30,133 nucleotides of DNA from positions 1 to 30,133 of the forward strand of contig CAZKLS010000022.1 in NCBI GenBank assembly GCA_964553405.1. The letters run 5' to 3'. This document shows positions 17,675-25,527 of the stretch, in pieces. Under the pieces are notes generated by a model that made no database searches, had not been told where the DNA came from, and was given only the letters and a program-made list of their open reading frames with translations. The translations under genes and the position numbers were made by a program. Every line of letters starts with the position of its first letter. The first letter of the stretch is position 1. Origin of the DNA: DATIRA01 sp964553405 (GTDB lineage: Bacteria; Pseudomonadota; Gammaproteobacteria; Steroidobacterales; Steroidobacteraceae).

Positions 17675-19425
17675 TTGCCGCCCGGTTCCTGGTGCATGTC
17701 CTTGAAGTACATCAGGCCCGGCGCCCACATGTGCTTGACCGGGTCCACGTCCACATGGATGACCGCGGGTCCGCTGCAGCCGAGCGCGCGCTCGACGGCC
17801 GGCCGCAGCTCGCGCGGGTCCGCGACGCGCTCGCCGTGCGCGCCCATCGCCTGCCCGAGCTTGTCGAACTCGATTTCGCCGAGGTCCGCCTTGATCGTCT
17901 CGTCCGGGCCGAGCGATTTCCTGATCATCGTCTTGATCGGCTTCAGCGCGAACTGCTGGTTCATCTTCACCATGCCCCACTGGCGGTCGCAGAGCACCAG
18001 GAACACGACCTTCAGGCCGTGGCGCACGGCCGTCTCGACTTCCTGCGGGTGGAAGCCCATCGCGCCGTCGCCGATGATGCAGCAGACGGGATGGTCGGGC
18101 CGCGCGATCGCGGCCCCGTTCGCCTGGGCGAGACCCGCGCCGAGCATGCCGAACTTGAACGTCGAGACCACCGTGTTCGGCACGTGCGCCGAGTGGAAGA
18201 ACATGCTCCACACGGCCGTGTTGCCACCGTCGGCGACCAGTGTCGAGCCCTCCGGGAAAACCTGCTGGCAGACATGCGCCACGTGCGCCGGGTTCATCGG
18301 CACGGACATGTCCTCGAGCTTCTCGTCGAGCCTGGCGCGCTCCTTTGCGATCAGCTCACGGTATTTCGCGAGTGCGCGACGCCGGACGTCGAGGTTCATC
18401 TGCGCCTGCCGCGATTCCAGGCGCTCGGCCAGCGCGTGCAGGAACAGGCGTGCGTCGGCCAGCACCGCGACTGACGCCGGCTTGTTCGCGCCGAGCGTGT
18501 GGCCGTCGATGTCCACCTGGATCATCGCCTGCTCCGCAGGCTTGCGCCAGTTCGGCGGCTTTCCCCACCAGTCCGTCTCGCCCAGCCGGGAGCCGACGAC
18601 CAGCACGACGTCCGCGTCGTTGCGGACCTCGTTGTTGATCTTCACGTAGGGCATCGGTATCGCGAGCTCGGATGTTTCCGGCAGCACGCCGCGCGCGGCC
18701 CAGCTGGTCGTGACCGGGGCGTGCAGCAGTTCGGCCACGCGCCGCAGTTCCGCGTAGGCGCCGGCATGGATCACGCCACTGCCCGCGTGCAGGATCGGCA
18801 GCTCGGCCCGGGCCAGCAGGTCGGCGGCCTGCTCGACCTGCTCGGGCGACGGGACGATCGGCGTCGTGACACGGTACTGCTGTGGTGACCAGATCGGCAC
18901 GTCCGCCTTGACCTTGCCGTTCATGATCGTTTCCGGCACGTCGAGGTGCACGACCCCGGGACGACCCTCGAAGCAGTTGCGCAGTGCCGTGCGCCCGAGC
19001 TCGGCCACCCGGTCGAACGACACGACAGCATGGCTCCACTTTGAGATGCGGGAGATGGCGCCGACCTGGTCGAAGGCCTGGTACGCGCCGCCCCGATCCG
19101 GATAAACGATCTGCGGCCGGCGGCAGCTGGTGATCGCGAGGACGCGATTGCCTTCGGCCTGCTCGACGACCAGGCCCGGCAGGATGTTCGCAACGCCCGG
19201 ACCGTTGCTGGCCATGCAGACGCCGAGCCTGCCGGTCAGCCGCGCGTAGGCGCCAGCCATGTGGGCGGCGCAGGTCTCGTGCCGCGGCGTGACGATCTCG
19301 ATGCCCAGTCGGTGCAGGCTGGAATAGAAGCCGAAATACGTCCCGTCGATGATCCCGAAGACCTTCTCGACGCCCTCGGCCTGGAGCATGCGCGCCAGCA
19401 CCTCGCCACCACTGGTTCCGGTCAT
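17671..19425 (-). CDS. Thiamine-diphosphate-dependent enzyme (acetolactate synthase/benzoylformate decarboxylase-like)
   Basis: 584 residues from ATG at 19425 (GGGGGATT just upstream); an in-frame ATG at 19467 is less likely because it coincides with the -10 box. Domain order is PYR, central, PP as in ALS-type enzymes. Glu50 in RHETCAAHMAGAYAR is the ThDP-activating glutamate, SNGPG is at 73-77, and GDG is at 452-454. The second metal position, normally NN, is Cys479-Asp480 (CDRQWGM), spaced exactly as expected from Asp453, so Asp replaces Asn as Mg ligand. The C-terminus reads HMWAPGL. It is the first gene of the five-gene overlapping operon and probably breaks or makes a C-C bond in a 2-keto acid or 2-hydroxyacyl compound. 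Divergent to a TauE gene. Confidence 0.88.
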   Translation of the reverse strand: MTGTSGGEVLARMLQAEGVEKVFGIIDGTYFGFYSSLHRLGIEIVTPRHETCAAHMAGAYARLTGRLGVCMASNGPGVANILPGLVVEQAEGNRVLAITSCRRPQIVYPDRGGAYQAFDQVGAISRISKWSHAVVSFDRVAELGRTALRNCFEGRPGVVHLDVPETIMNGKVKADVPIWSPQQYRVTTPIVPSPEQVEQAADLLARAELPILHAGSGVIHAGAYAELRRVAELLHAPVTTSWAARGVLPETSELAIPMPYVKINNEVRNDADVVLVVGSRLGETDWWGKPPNWRKPAEQAMIQVDIDGHTLGANKPASVAVLADARLFLHALAERLESRQAQMNLDVRRRALAKYRELIAKERARLDEKLEDMSVPMNPAHVAHVCQQVFPEGSTLVADGGNTAVWSMFFHSAHVPNTVVSTFKFGMLGAGLAQANGAAIARPDHPVCCIIGDGAMGFHPQEVETAVRHGLKVVFLVLCDRQWGMVKMNQQFALKPIKTMIRKSLGPDETIKADLGEIEFDKLGQAMGAHGERVADPRELRPAVERALGCSGPAVIHVDVDPVKHMWAPGLMYFKDMHQEPGGK

Positions 19426-19465
19426 GGAATCCCCCGGCCGCCCGGCTGTTGTTCGATTGAGGCTC

Positions 19466-19517
19466 ACTATAACGGCTGGCCACCCGGCCAGGGACTAGGG
19501 CTTGCCGGGGGTAGAAT
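19466..19517. promoter_or_regulatory. Divergent promoter region with operator-like palindrome
   Basis: On the minus strand a TATAGT -10-like box lies at 19471-19466, 40 bases before the ThDP-enzyme start. On the plus strand TAGAAT at 19512-19517 lies 9 bases before the TauE GTG at 19527, implying an almost leaderless transcript. Between them, CTGGCC (19476-19481), ACCC and GGCCAG (19486-19491) form a perfect inverted repeat. It lies in the minus-strand spacer and reaches the place where both -35 regions would fall (19489-19494). Neither -35 matches consensus well, consistent with activator-dependent or regulated expression (inference). Confidence 0.4.
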
Positions 19518-19526
19518 CGCCGGATC

Positions 19527-20366
19527 GTGAATCTGACGCTGCTCGAATGGCTGCCCCTGCTCGCCGCGCTGGCCGGGGCGGGCGTCGTCGCCGGCATACT
19601 GGCCGGCCTGCTCGGCGTGGGCGGCGGCATCGTGATCGTGCCCGCGCTGGATTTCGCGCTGACGTCCGTCGGCGTGTCGCCTTCGGTCGCGCTGCACATC
19701 GCGGTCGCAACCTCGATGGCCACGATCATTCCGACCGCTGCCGCGTCCGCGCGTGGTCACGCACGCAGGGGAGCAGTGGATTTCGACGTCATCCGGCGCT
19801 GGTCCGCCCCGATCGCGCTCGGTGCGCTGGCCGGAGCGTTGCTGGCGTCACGGGTCCAGGGGCATACGCTCGCGCTCCTCTTCGCGGGCATCGCGCTGCT
19901 GGCCGCGGTGCGGATGCTGCTTCCGCTCGAAGGCCGCACGCTGCGCCAGTCCATCCCCGGCGGCCTGGCCGGAGCCGCGCTGCCGGCCGCGATCGGTGGC
20001 GTCTCCGCGATGATGGGCATCGGCGGCGGGACCTTGAGCGTGCCCACGCTCACTCTCTGCGGCCTGCCGGTGCACCGGGCCGTCGGCACCGCTGCGCTGC
20101 TCGGGCTGCTGATCGCGATCCCCGGCACCGTCGGCTACCTGCTCGCGCAGGCTCCGGCCGGCCTCGTTCCGGCTCTCACGGTCGGCTACGTGAGCCTGCC
20201 TGGGTTCGCAATCGTTGCGCCGCTCAGCTGGCTCGCGGCGCCGCTCGGCGTCAAGCTCGCCCACAGCCTCGACCGCCGTGCGCTCTCGGCGGGCTTTGGA
20301 CTCTTCCTGCTGATCGTCGCGGGCAGGATGATTTTCCGCGTGCTTTCCCCGCACGCGGGCGGGTAG
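19527..20366 (+). CDS. TauE/SafE-family membrane exporter
   Basis: 279 residues from GTG at 19527; starts MNLTLLEWLP. Two homologous halves of about four helices each carry the family repeat: LLGVGGGIVIVPAL (29-42) and MMGIGGGTLSVPTL (around 160-175). Total of about eight spans, inner membrane. The family exports sulfite, sulfoacetate or other C2/C3 sulfonate-related anions. The specific substrate is not readable. It is divergent from the ThDP-enzyme operon, sharing a 101-base control region, so the two may respond to the same signal. A link with sulfatases at the left of the window is possible but these release sulfate, not sulfite. Confidence 0.92.
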   Translation: MNLTLLEWLPLLAALAGAGVVAGILAGLLGVGGGIVIVPALDFALTSVGVSPSVALHIAVATSMATIIPTAAASARGHARRGAVDFDVIRRWSAPIALGALAGALLASRVQGHTLALLFAGIALLAAVRMLLPLEGRTLRQSIPGGLAGAALPAAIGGVSAMMGIGGGTLSVPTLTLCGLPVHRAVGTAALLGLLIAIPGTVGYLLAQAPAGLVPALTVGYVSLPGFAIVAPLSWLAAPLGVKLAHSLDRRALSAGFGLFLLIVAGRMIFRVLSPHAGG

Positions 20367-20413
20367 CATGCCGACCGATCGCGCTTGATCGCGGACAATT
20401 AGGGAGATTGACG

Positions 20414-21289
20414 ATGCGTGTTCCCTCGAACCGGGCCCGTTGGGCGGCGTATCTCGCGGCCGCGCTCGCGGCGGCGGGGCTCGTGGCAGCCTGCGGAACG
20501 ACTGGCGGCGGCAAGGCCGGCGCAGACGCAGCGGCGCGAGCGGCGAGCGGCGAGTTCGTCTGGCGTGACCTCGTGACCAGTGATCCCGCTGCGGCGAGGA
20601 AATTCTACGGCGAACTGCTCGGCTGGACGTTCGAGGAAACCAGCGCTTTTGGCCGACCCTACCTGGTCGCGAAGCAGGGCGGACGCTACGTCGGCGGAAT
20701 CGTCCAGATGCCTTCCGGAAACGATCGCGGCGGCTCGCAGTGGCTCTCGTACCTGTCGGTCGCAGATCTCGAGACGGCGCTGGCCACGGTCGAGGCTGCA
20801 GGCGGCAGGCGCATCGTCGGTCCGGCCGAGGTCAGTGGCGTCGGACGTGCCGCGCTGGTCTGGGATGCGCAGGGCGCGCCCGTGGGTCTCGCGGAGGTTG
20901 GCGAGCGACTCGACGGCATGGCCGGCGGCGAGGGGAACGGCGAGTTCTTCTGGATGGAATACCTCGCCAACGACGTCCCGGCCGCGCTGGCCTTCTACAA
21001 GGGTCTCGCGGGCTACGAGGTCGAGGCGCACGCCGCGGCGGCGGTGCCTTACTACCTGCTCAGGTCCGGAACGGTGCAGGCCGGTGTGTTCCAGAATCCG
21101 GTCGCGGGCGTGACGCCCAACTGGCTCGCCTACGTCCGCGTGGCCGACCCGGCTGCGCTGGCAGCCAAGGTGCCGTCGCTCGGGGGACGGGTGATCATCG
21201 CGCCGAATCCGGCGCTTCGCGACGGGACGCTGGCCGTGATCGCCGATCCGACCGGAGCGGTGATCGCGCTGCAGAAGAAATCAGGTTGA
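20414..21289 (+). CDS. Lipoprotein with two VOC (glyoxalase-like) domains
   Basis: 291 residues. ATG at 20414 with GGGAG at 20402-20406. A charged N-terminus, hydrophobic stretch and lipobox LVAAC put the lipidated cysteine at 27; the next residues are Gly-Thr, not Asp, so outer-membrane sorting is likely. After a short Gly/Ala linker, two VOC modules follow at ~47-160 and ~170-290. Each opens with the F-x-W-x-(D/E)-x-x-x-x-D-x-x-x-A-x-x-FY pattern of the Cfp30B-type branch. The usual metal-binding His/Glu are not evident, so it is more likely a ligand-binding protein than a glyoxalase. VOC proteins are usually cytoplasmic, so the lipid anchor is unusual. The next gene, another lipoprotein, starts 11 bases later. 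Confidence 0.85.
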   Translation: MRVPSNRARWAAYLAAALAAAGLVAACGTTGGGKAGADAAARAASGEFVWRDLVTSDPAAARKFYGELLGWTFEETSAFGRPYLVAKQGGRYVGGIVQMPSGNDRGGSQWLSYLSVADLETALATVEAAGGRRIVGPAEVSGVGRAALVWDAQGAPVGLAEVGERLDGMAGGEGNGEFFWMEYLANDVPAALAFYKGLAGYEVEAHAAAAVPYYLLRSGTVQAGVFQNPVAGVTPNWLAYVRVADPAALAAKVPSLGGRVIIAPNPALRDGTLAVIADPTGAVIALQKKSG

Positions 21290-21300
21290 GGAGCCGACGC

Positions 21301-21468
21301 ATGAAGTCTTCAACGTACGCCCGGAGAATCGCGCTCGGCGCAGTGCTGACGGCCATGCTGGCGATCGCCGGCTGCAACGTCGGTGTCGGCATGAGCGCGT
21401 CCATCCCGACCTCCTGGGGGTCGGTCAGCGTCGGCACCAGCACCGGATTCCCGCGTTACGGCTGGTAG
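21301..21468 (+). CDS. Very small lipoprotein (55 residues)
   Basis: ATG at 21301, preceded by GAGGAG at 21289-21294, which overlaps the stop of the VOC lipoprotein gene. A basic N-terminus and hydrophobic core end in lipobox AIAGC, with the lipidated Cys at 25. The mature part is only about 31 residues, Gly/Ser/Val-rich, and ends in PRYGW. Its last 13 bases overlap the 3' end of otsA on the other strand. I recognise no family. The signal and ribosome-binding site make it a real gene. Confidence 0.75.
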   Translation: MKSSTYARRIALGAVLTAMLAIAGCNVGVGMSASIPTSWGSVSVGTSTGFPRYGW

Positions 21469-22838
21469 TGCGCGAGCTCCTCGAGGAAGCGCCCATGCCA
21501 GGCATGGATGTCGTTGCGACGCAGCGTCACCAGCATCTGCTGGTGGCGCTCGCGTCGTTCAGCTAGCGGCATCTGCAGCGCGTCCTCGATCGCGCGAGCC
21601 ACGCCCTGGATGTCGTTCGGGTTGACCAGCAACGCGCTGGTCAGCTCGTCCGCGGCCCCGGCGAGCGTGGAGAGGACCAGCACGCCGGGATCGGCCGGGT
21701 CCTGCGCCGCGACGTACTCCTTGGCGACCAGGTTCATGCCGTCGCGGACCGGCGTCACCAGCGCCACCCGCGACTGCCGCATGAAACCCATCAGCACGTC
21801 GTGCGGGAAGTTCCGGTTCAGGTAACGGATCGGGGTCCAGTCCACGTCGGCGAAGCGGCCGTTGATGCGCCCGGCCACCTGCTCCAGCGAGTTGCGGATC
21901 TCGGCGTAGGCCGGCACCTCGGTGCGGCTCAGCGGCGCGATCTGCACGTAGCTGACCTTGTCGAGGTTCTCGGGGTAGTGCTCGAGGAAGCGCTCGTACG
22001 CCTCGAATCGCTCGAGCAGGCCCTTGCTGTAGTCGAGCCGGTCCACGCCGATGATGCCGCGACGACCGAACATCCCGGCCACGCGCCGCATCCGTTGCAC
22101 CGACTGCTTTTCGAGTCCCTGCACCGTCTCGGCCTGGATGCCGTCGACGTCCACCCCGATCGGAAACACGCCGAGCCGCAGCTGCCGCCCGCAGGCCCGG
22201 ATGCTGCCGTCCGGTGCGAGCGACTCTGCGCCGAAGATCTCCACCACGGCCGAGCAGAAGGAGTCCAGGTCGCGGCGGGTCTGGAAGCCCAGCAGGTCGT
22301 AGCTCATGAACTGGTGCATCAGCTCGGCGTGGCTCGGCAGCGCGCGCAACGCCTCGATGTGCGGGAACGGGATGTGCAGGAAGAAGCCGATCGGCTGGCG
22401 GATGCCGCGTTCGCGCAACTCCTGCGCTAGCGGAATCAGGTGGTAGTCGTGTACCCAGATGCGGTCGTCGCGATCGAGCAGCGGCGCGAGGCGTTCCGCA
22501 AACTGTCGGTTGACCCGCAGGTAGGCCTCGTGTTCCTCGTCGCGGTAGCGGGCCGCGTCCAGGAAGTAGTGGAACAGCGGCCAGATCGCGCTGTTGCAGA
22601 AGCCGAGGTAGTAGAGGTCGTGGTCCTCGCTGCACAGGTCGATCGTGGCGTACTTGACGTGGCCGCGGGTCGTGACCTGCGGCGCTGCGACGGGGCCCTC
22701 GCGCAACTCGCCGCTCCAGCCGAACCACAGCCCGCCGCGGGCCTTCATCGCCGCGAGCACGCCCACGGCCAGCCCGCCCGGCGGCGCGCCGCGTTTCGGT
22801 ACCGATATGCGGTTGGAAACGGCTACGAGTCTGCTCAA
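21456..22838 (-). CDS. otsA: Trehalose-6-phosphate synthase OtsA
   Basis: 460 residues, normal for OtsA (GT20). It joins glucose from UDP- or other NDP-glucose to glucose-6-phosphate in the cytoplasm. Seen: SNRIS with Arg10, GGLAVGV (21-27), VHDYHL (129-134), FFLHIPFP (152-159), VDRLDYSKGL (265-274), and TPVRDGMNLVAKEY (362-375). All main substrate-binding residues are present. The start is TTG at 22838, which overlaps the otsB stop as TTGA, with GGGAGAG just upstream; no better ATG exists and the MSRLVAVSNR start is the family N-terminus. Its stop lies inside the convergent small lipoprotein gene. Part of an otsB-otsA operon. Confidence 0.97.
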   Translation of the reverse strand: MSRLVAVSNRISVPKRGAPPGGLAVGVLAAMKARGGLWFGWSGELREGPVAAPQVTTRGHVKYATIDLCSEDHDLYYLGFCNSAIWPLFHYFLDAARYRDEEHEAYLRVNRQFAERLAPLLDRDDRIWVHDYHLIPLAQELRERGIRQPIGFFLHIPFPHIEALRALPSHAELMHQFMSYDLLGFQTRRDLDSFCSAVVEIFGAESLAPDGSIRACGRQLRLGVFPIGVDVDGIQAETVQGLEKQSVQRMRRVAGMFGRRGIIGVDRLDYSKGLLERFEAYERFLEHYPENLDKVSYVQIAPLSRTEVPAYAEIRNSLEQVAGRINGRFADVDWTPIRYLNRNFPHDVLMGFMRQSRVALVTPVRDGMNLVAKEYVAAQDPADPGVLVLSTLAGAADELTSALLVNPNDIQGVARAIEDALQMPLAERRERHQQMLVTLRRNDIHAWHGRFLEELAHYQP

Positions 22839-23620
22839 GATGACTCTCCCGTGGACTTGAGAAGGCCGGCCAGGAAGACCCGGAGCGCTGCGGGATCCGG
22901 AAGACTGAGCTGGGCCCGGACGCGCTCACCGACCGACACCGACAGGCCACCGTGTCGCTCGACGGCCGCGAAGCCATCCAGGTCGGTCAGGTCGTCGCCG
23001 GCGAAGACTGGCTGACGGCCGAGGAACGGCTCCTCCGCCATGAATGCGTGGATCGCGTCGGCCTTCGACACGCCGGCCGGTTTCAGCTCGAGCACCCGTG
23101 ACCCGGGCTGCACGTGATAGGCGCTGCCCAGCTCCCCGCGCAGGCGCTCCACCGCGGTCGTGACCTTGGCCTCGAGTTCCGGCGCGCGGCGATAGTGCAG
23201 CGCGAGCGCGCCGCCCTTGTCCTCGAGGATCAGCTCCGGATGCTCGGCAACCAGCGCGGCCAGCACCGGACGCGCGCGCTCGAGGCCCCCGCCGGGGCCT
23301 TGCTGCCGATGCAACGCGCCGGCCGCGTCGCGCCGCTCGAGGCCGTGCAGGCCGGCCGCCGGCCAGCGGTCCGGCGCGAAGATCTGATCGAGCTGCTTGA
23401 GCGAGCGGCCGCTCACGAGCGCGAGCGCGCCGCCCACGGCCCGCGAGGCATCGTGCAGCAGTGCTCGCAGCGCATCGTCCACCTCGACCGCGTCGGGCAC
23501 CGGCGCGAACTCGAGCAACGTTCCGTCCACGTCGAGAAACAGGCAAAAAGGCGCTCGCTGCAAGTCCGGCTGCAGTGTCGTTCTCCCCTTGGGTGTCGCC
23601 GACGTTCGTTCGTCAGGCAT
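22835..23620 (-). CDS. otsB: Trehalose-6-phosphate phosphatase OtsB
   Basis: 261 residues from ATG at 23620; the open frame continues upstream to 23722 but the extra 34 residues would exceed family length and cover the promoter. HAD-family motifs: DVDGTL (Asp30, Asp32), SGRS (70-73), the substrate-binding EDKGGALALHYR (133-144), Lys186 in GVSKADAI, and GDDLTD (208-213). It dephosphorylates trehalose-6-phosphate to trehalose, completing the two-step pathway with otsA, which overlaps its end by four bases. It serves osmotic and desiccation stress tolerance. A promoter with a perfect TATAAT lies about 80 bases upstream. Confidence 0.96.
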   Translation of the reverse strand: MPDERTSATPKGRTTLQPDLQRAPFCLFLDVDGTLLEFAPVPDAVEVDDALRALLHDASRAVGGALALVSGRSLKQLDQIFAPDRWPAAGLHGLERRDAAGALHRQQGPGGGLERARPVLAALVAEHPELILEDKGGALALHYRRAPELEAKVTTAVERLRGELGSAYHVQPGSRVLELKPAGVSKADAIHAFMAEEPFLGRQPVFAGDDLTDLDGFAAVERHGGLSVSVGERVRAQLSLPDPAALRVFLAGLLKSTGESS

Positions 23621-23698
23621 GGATTCGGATGGCCCGCAGTGCGGCCGCAGCTTGCGGCGGGCTTCACAGGGCTTCGGGCCGGTCAAAATATCCGAACA

Positions 23699-23727
23699 AT
23701 TATAGAATCCCTGCTGTGGCACTGGAA
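23699..23727 (-). promoter_or_regulatory. Promoter of the otsBA operon
   Basis: On the minus strand TTCCAG (23727-23722) and a perfect TATAAT (23704-23699) are separated by 17 bases. The start of transcription would be near 23692, about 70 bases before the otsB ATG. The same AT-rich patch reads TATAGAAT (23701-23708) on the plus strand, 57 bases before the LysR gene, so divergent promoters probably overlap here. The plus-strand -35 is weak. Confidence 0.5.
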
Positions 23728-23764
23728 GAATATTGCCGACGGCAGCGCTGAGAGGAATTCACAG

Positions 23765-24745
23765 ATGGCTCGCGCACTGCCGCCGCTCACTTCGCTGCGC
23801 GCCTTCGAGGCGGCAGCCCGTCTGCGCAGTTTCACCAAGGCCGCAACGGAGCTTCACGTCACGCCGGCGGCGATCAGCCACCAGATCCGCGGTCTGGAGA
23901 AGCACCTGGGCGTACGCCTGTTCCGGCGCAAGGGACGGCAGATCGAGCTGACCGAGCAGGGCGAGATCGCAGCCGGCCACTTCCGCGAGGCCTTCGAGCG
24001 TCTCGGACGGGGGGTGAGCGCGCTCAGGGCCCGCGAACGCGAGGGCGTCCTGATCCTCAACACGACCCCTGCCTTCGCGACGCGCTGGCTGGTGCCGAGG
24101 CTCGGGCGCTTCGCCAGGAAATTCCCCGGGATCGAACTGCGCGTCAGGACCGGGCGCTCGGTCGTCGATTTCGACAGCGAGGACGTCGACGCGGCGATCC
24201 GTTTCGGACGGGGTGCGCTGGACCGCGTCGCGGCGGACCGCCTGTTCGGCGAGTACGTCACGCCGGTGGCGGTGCCGTCATTGCTGCGGGAGCATGCGCT
24301 GCGCAGGCCGGGAGACCTCGCCCACGTGCCACTGATCCAGGACGACTCGATGCGCCGAGCCGGCCGTCCCCCGAGCTGGGACGAGTGGTGCCGTGCGGCG
24401 GGCGAGGCGACGTTCGACACCAGCCACGGGGTGCACTTCGACGACGGGCACCTCGTGCTGCAGGCCGCTGCCGCAGGGCAGGGCGTCGCGCTCGGCCGCC
24501 TGGCGTATGCCGCTGAGGAGATCGCCGCCGGTGTGCTGCAGATGCCGTTCCGCCAGGTGATCGAGCTCGACCTCGACTACTATCTGCTGATACCGGAGGC
24601 GCGCCGGGGCGAACCCACGATCGCCGCGTTCCGGCGCTGGCTGCTGGCGGAGGCGCGGGGCTTCCAGCGGGTGCTGGACCGGCTGCTGGAGCAGACCGGA
24701 TCGCGCCGCAAACGCAGGACTCACTCGACGGGGGTGACCACATGA
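23765..24745 (+). CDS. LysR-family transcriptional regulator (GcvA-like)
   Basis: 326 residues. ATG at 23765 with GAGAGGA at 23750-23756. The N-terminal winged helix-turn-helix (about 1-65) is of the GcvA branch: LPPLTSLRAFEAAARLRSFTKAA, then LHVTPAAISHQI and LFRRKGR. The effector-binding domain spans ~95-300, with PRLGRFARKFPGI and VDAAIRFGRG. The last ~20 residues are basic. The gene overlaps the next by four bases (ATGA), so the regulator is co-translated with a secreted methyltransferase and probably controls this operon. It is also divergent from otsBA, which it might influence through the shared promoter region (inference). Effector unknown. Confidence 0.93.
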   Translation: MARALPPLTSLRAFEAAARLRSFTKAATELHVTPAAISHQIRGLEKHLGVRLFRRKGRQIELTEQGEIAAGHFREAFERLGRGVSALRAREREGVLILNTTPAFATRWLVPRLGRFARKFPGIELRVRTGRSVVDFDSEDVDAAIRFGRGALDRVAADRLFGEYVTPVAVPSLLREHALRRPGDLAHVPLIQDDSMRRAGRPPSWDEWCRAAGEATFDTSHGVHFDDGHLVLQAAAAGQGVALGRLAYAAEEIAAGVLQMPFRQVIELDLDYYLLIPEARRGEPTIAAFRRWLLAEARGFQRVLDRLLEQTGSRRKRRTHSTGVTT

Positions 24746-25527
24746 TCGCGCGGATGAACTGCACCGCTCTTGCGGCACTCTGCCTTGCGCTGGCCGTGGC
24801 TCCTGCCGCTGCCGCCGAGCGCGCTGCCGCCACCGCCGCGATCGACGCCGCGATTGCGAGCCGCGATCGTCCGGCCGCGGACCGCGACGAGGATGGCCGG
24901 CGCAGACCGGCAGAGCTGCTCGCATTCCTCGGCGTGGAACCGGGCATGAGGGTGCTGGACGTGTTCGCGGCCGGCGGCTACTACACGGAGCTGCTGGCGC
25001 GGGTGGTCGGTGTGAAGGGCCAGGTGATCGCCTACAACAACCCGCCCTACGCGAAATTCGCCAGCGAGCGCATCGAGGCGCGCTACGCGGGCGACAGGCT
25101 GTCGAACGTGCGCCAGCTGACGGCTCCGATCGACGCGCTGGGCCTCGCTCCGGACAGCCTGGACGCGGCGCTGTTCGTGATGTCCTACCACGACCTGTAC
25201 TGGCGTCCCGAGGACGGGTCATGGCCCGCGACGGACCCGGCCGTGCTGCTCGCCGAACTCCGCTCGGCGCTGCGGCCGGGTGCCGTGGTCGTCGTGCAGG
25301 ACCATGTCGCGGCAGCGGGCCTCGACCCGACCGACAGCGTCGGCCGGCTCCACCGCATCGATCCGGCCGTCGTGCGGCGCGACTTCGCCGCCGCCGGCTT
25401 CGAGTTCGATGCCGCGAGCGGGATGCTCGAGCACCCGCAGGACGATCACTCGCTGCAGGTCTTCGATCCTGCGATTCGCGGCCGGACCGACCAGTTCGTG
25501 TTCCGCTTCCGGAACCCGCTGGAGTGA
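24742..25527 (+). CDS. Secreted SAM-dependent methyltransferase-like protein (COG4798 type)
   Basis: 261 residues. ATG at 24742 overlaps the LysR stop (ATGA), with GGGGG at 24730-24734. A Sec signal peptide is clear: hydrophobic core ~8-22 and cleavage AAA-E at 25-26. The RDRPAADRDEDGRRRPAELLAFLGV segment precedes motif I, VLDVFAAGGYYTE (71-83), where AAGGYY replaces the usual GxGxG. YHDLYW and a VVQDH segment follow. This matches the predicted methyltransferases of COG4798, which often carry signal peptides. SAM is not known to be abundant in the periplasm, so real methyltransferase activity is uncertain. Its stop overlaps the sulfotransferase-like start (GTGA). Confidence 0.85.
   Translation: MIARMNCTALAALCLALAVAPAAAAERAAATAAIDAAIASRDRPAADRDEDGRRRPAELLAFLGVEPGMRVLDVFAAGGYYTELLARVVGVKGQVIAYNNPPYAKFASERIEARYAGDRLSNVRQLTAPIDALGLAPDSLDAALFVMSYHDLYWRPEDGSWPATDPAVLLAELRSALRPGAVVVVQDHVAAAGLDPTDSVGRLHRIDPAVVRRDFAAAGFEFDAASGMLEHPQDDHSLQVFDPAIRGRTDQFVFRFRNPLE

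Noticed and set aside
16787..18649. 620-codon plus-strand frame over the BASS and ThDP genes
   Set aside because: Antisense shadow; no motif, and both genes beneath are well supported.
17671..19425. ThDP enzyme as sulfoacetaldehyde acetyltransferase (Xsc), given the divergent TauE gene
   Set aside because: The neighbourhood is suggestive, but the sequence lacks the Xsc motifs I remember (e.g. the NYQWGAEKRN region), no phosphate acetyltransferase is nearby, and length alone does not decide.
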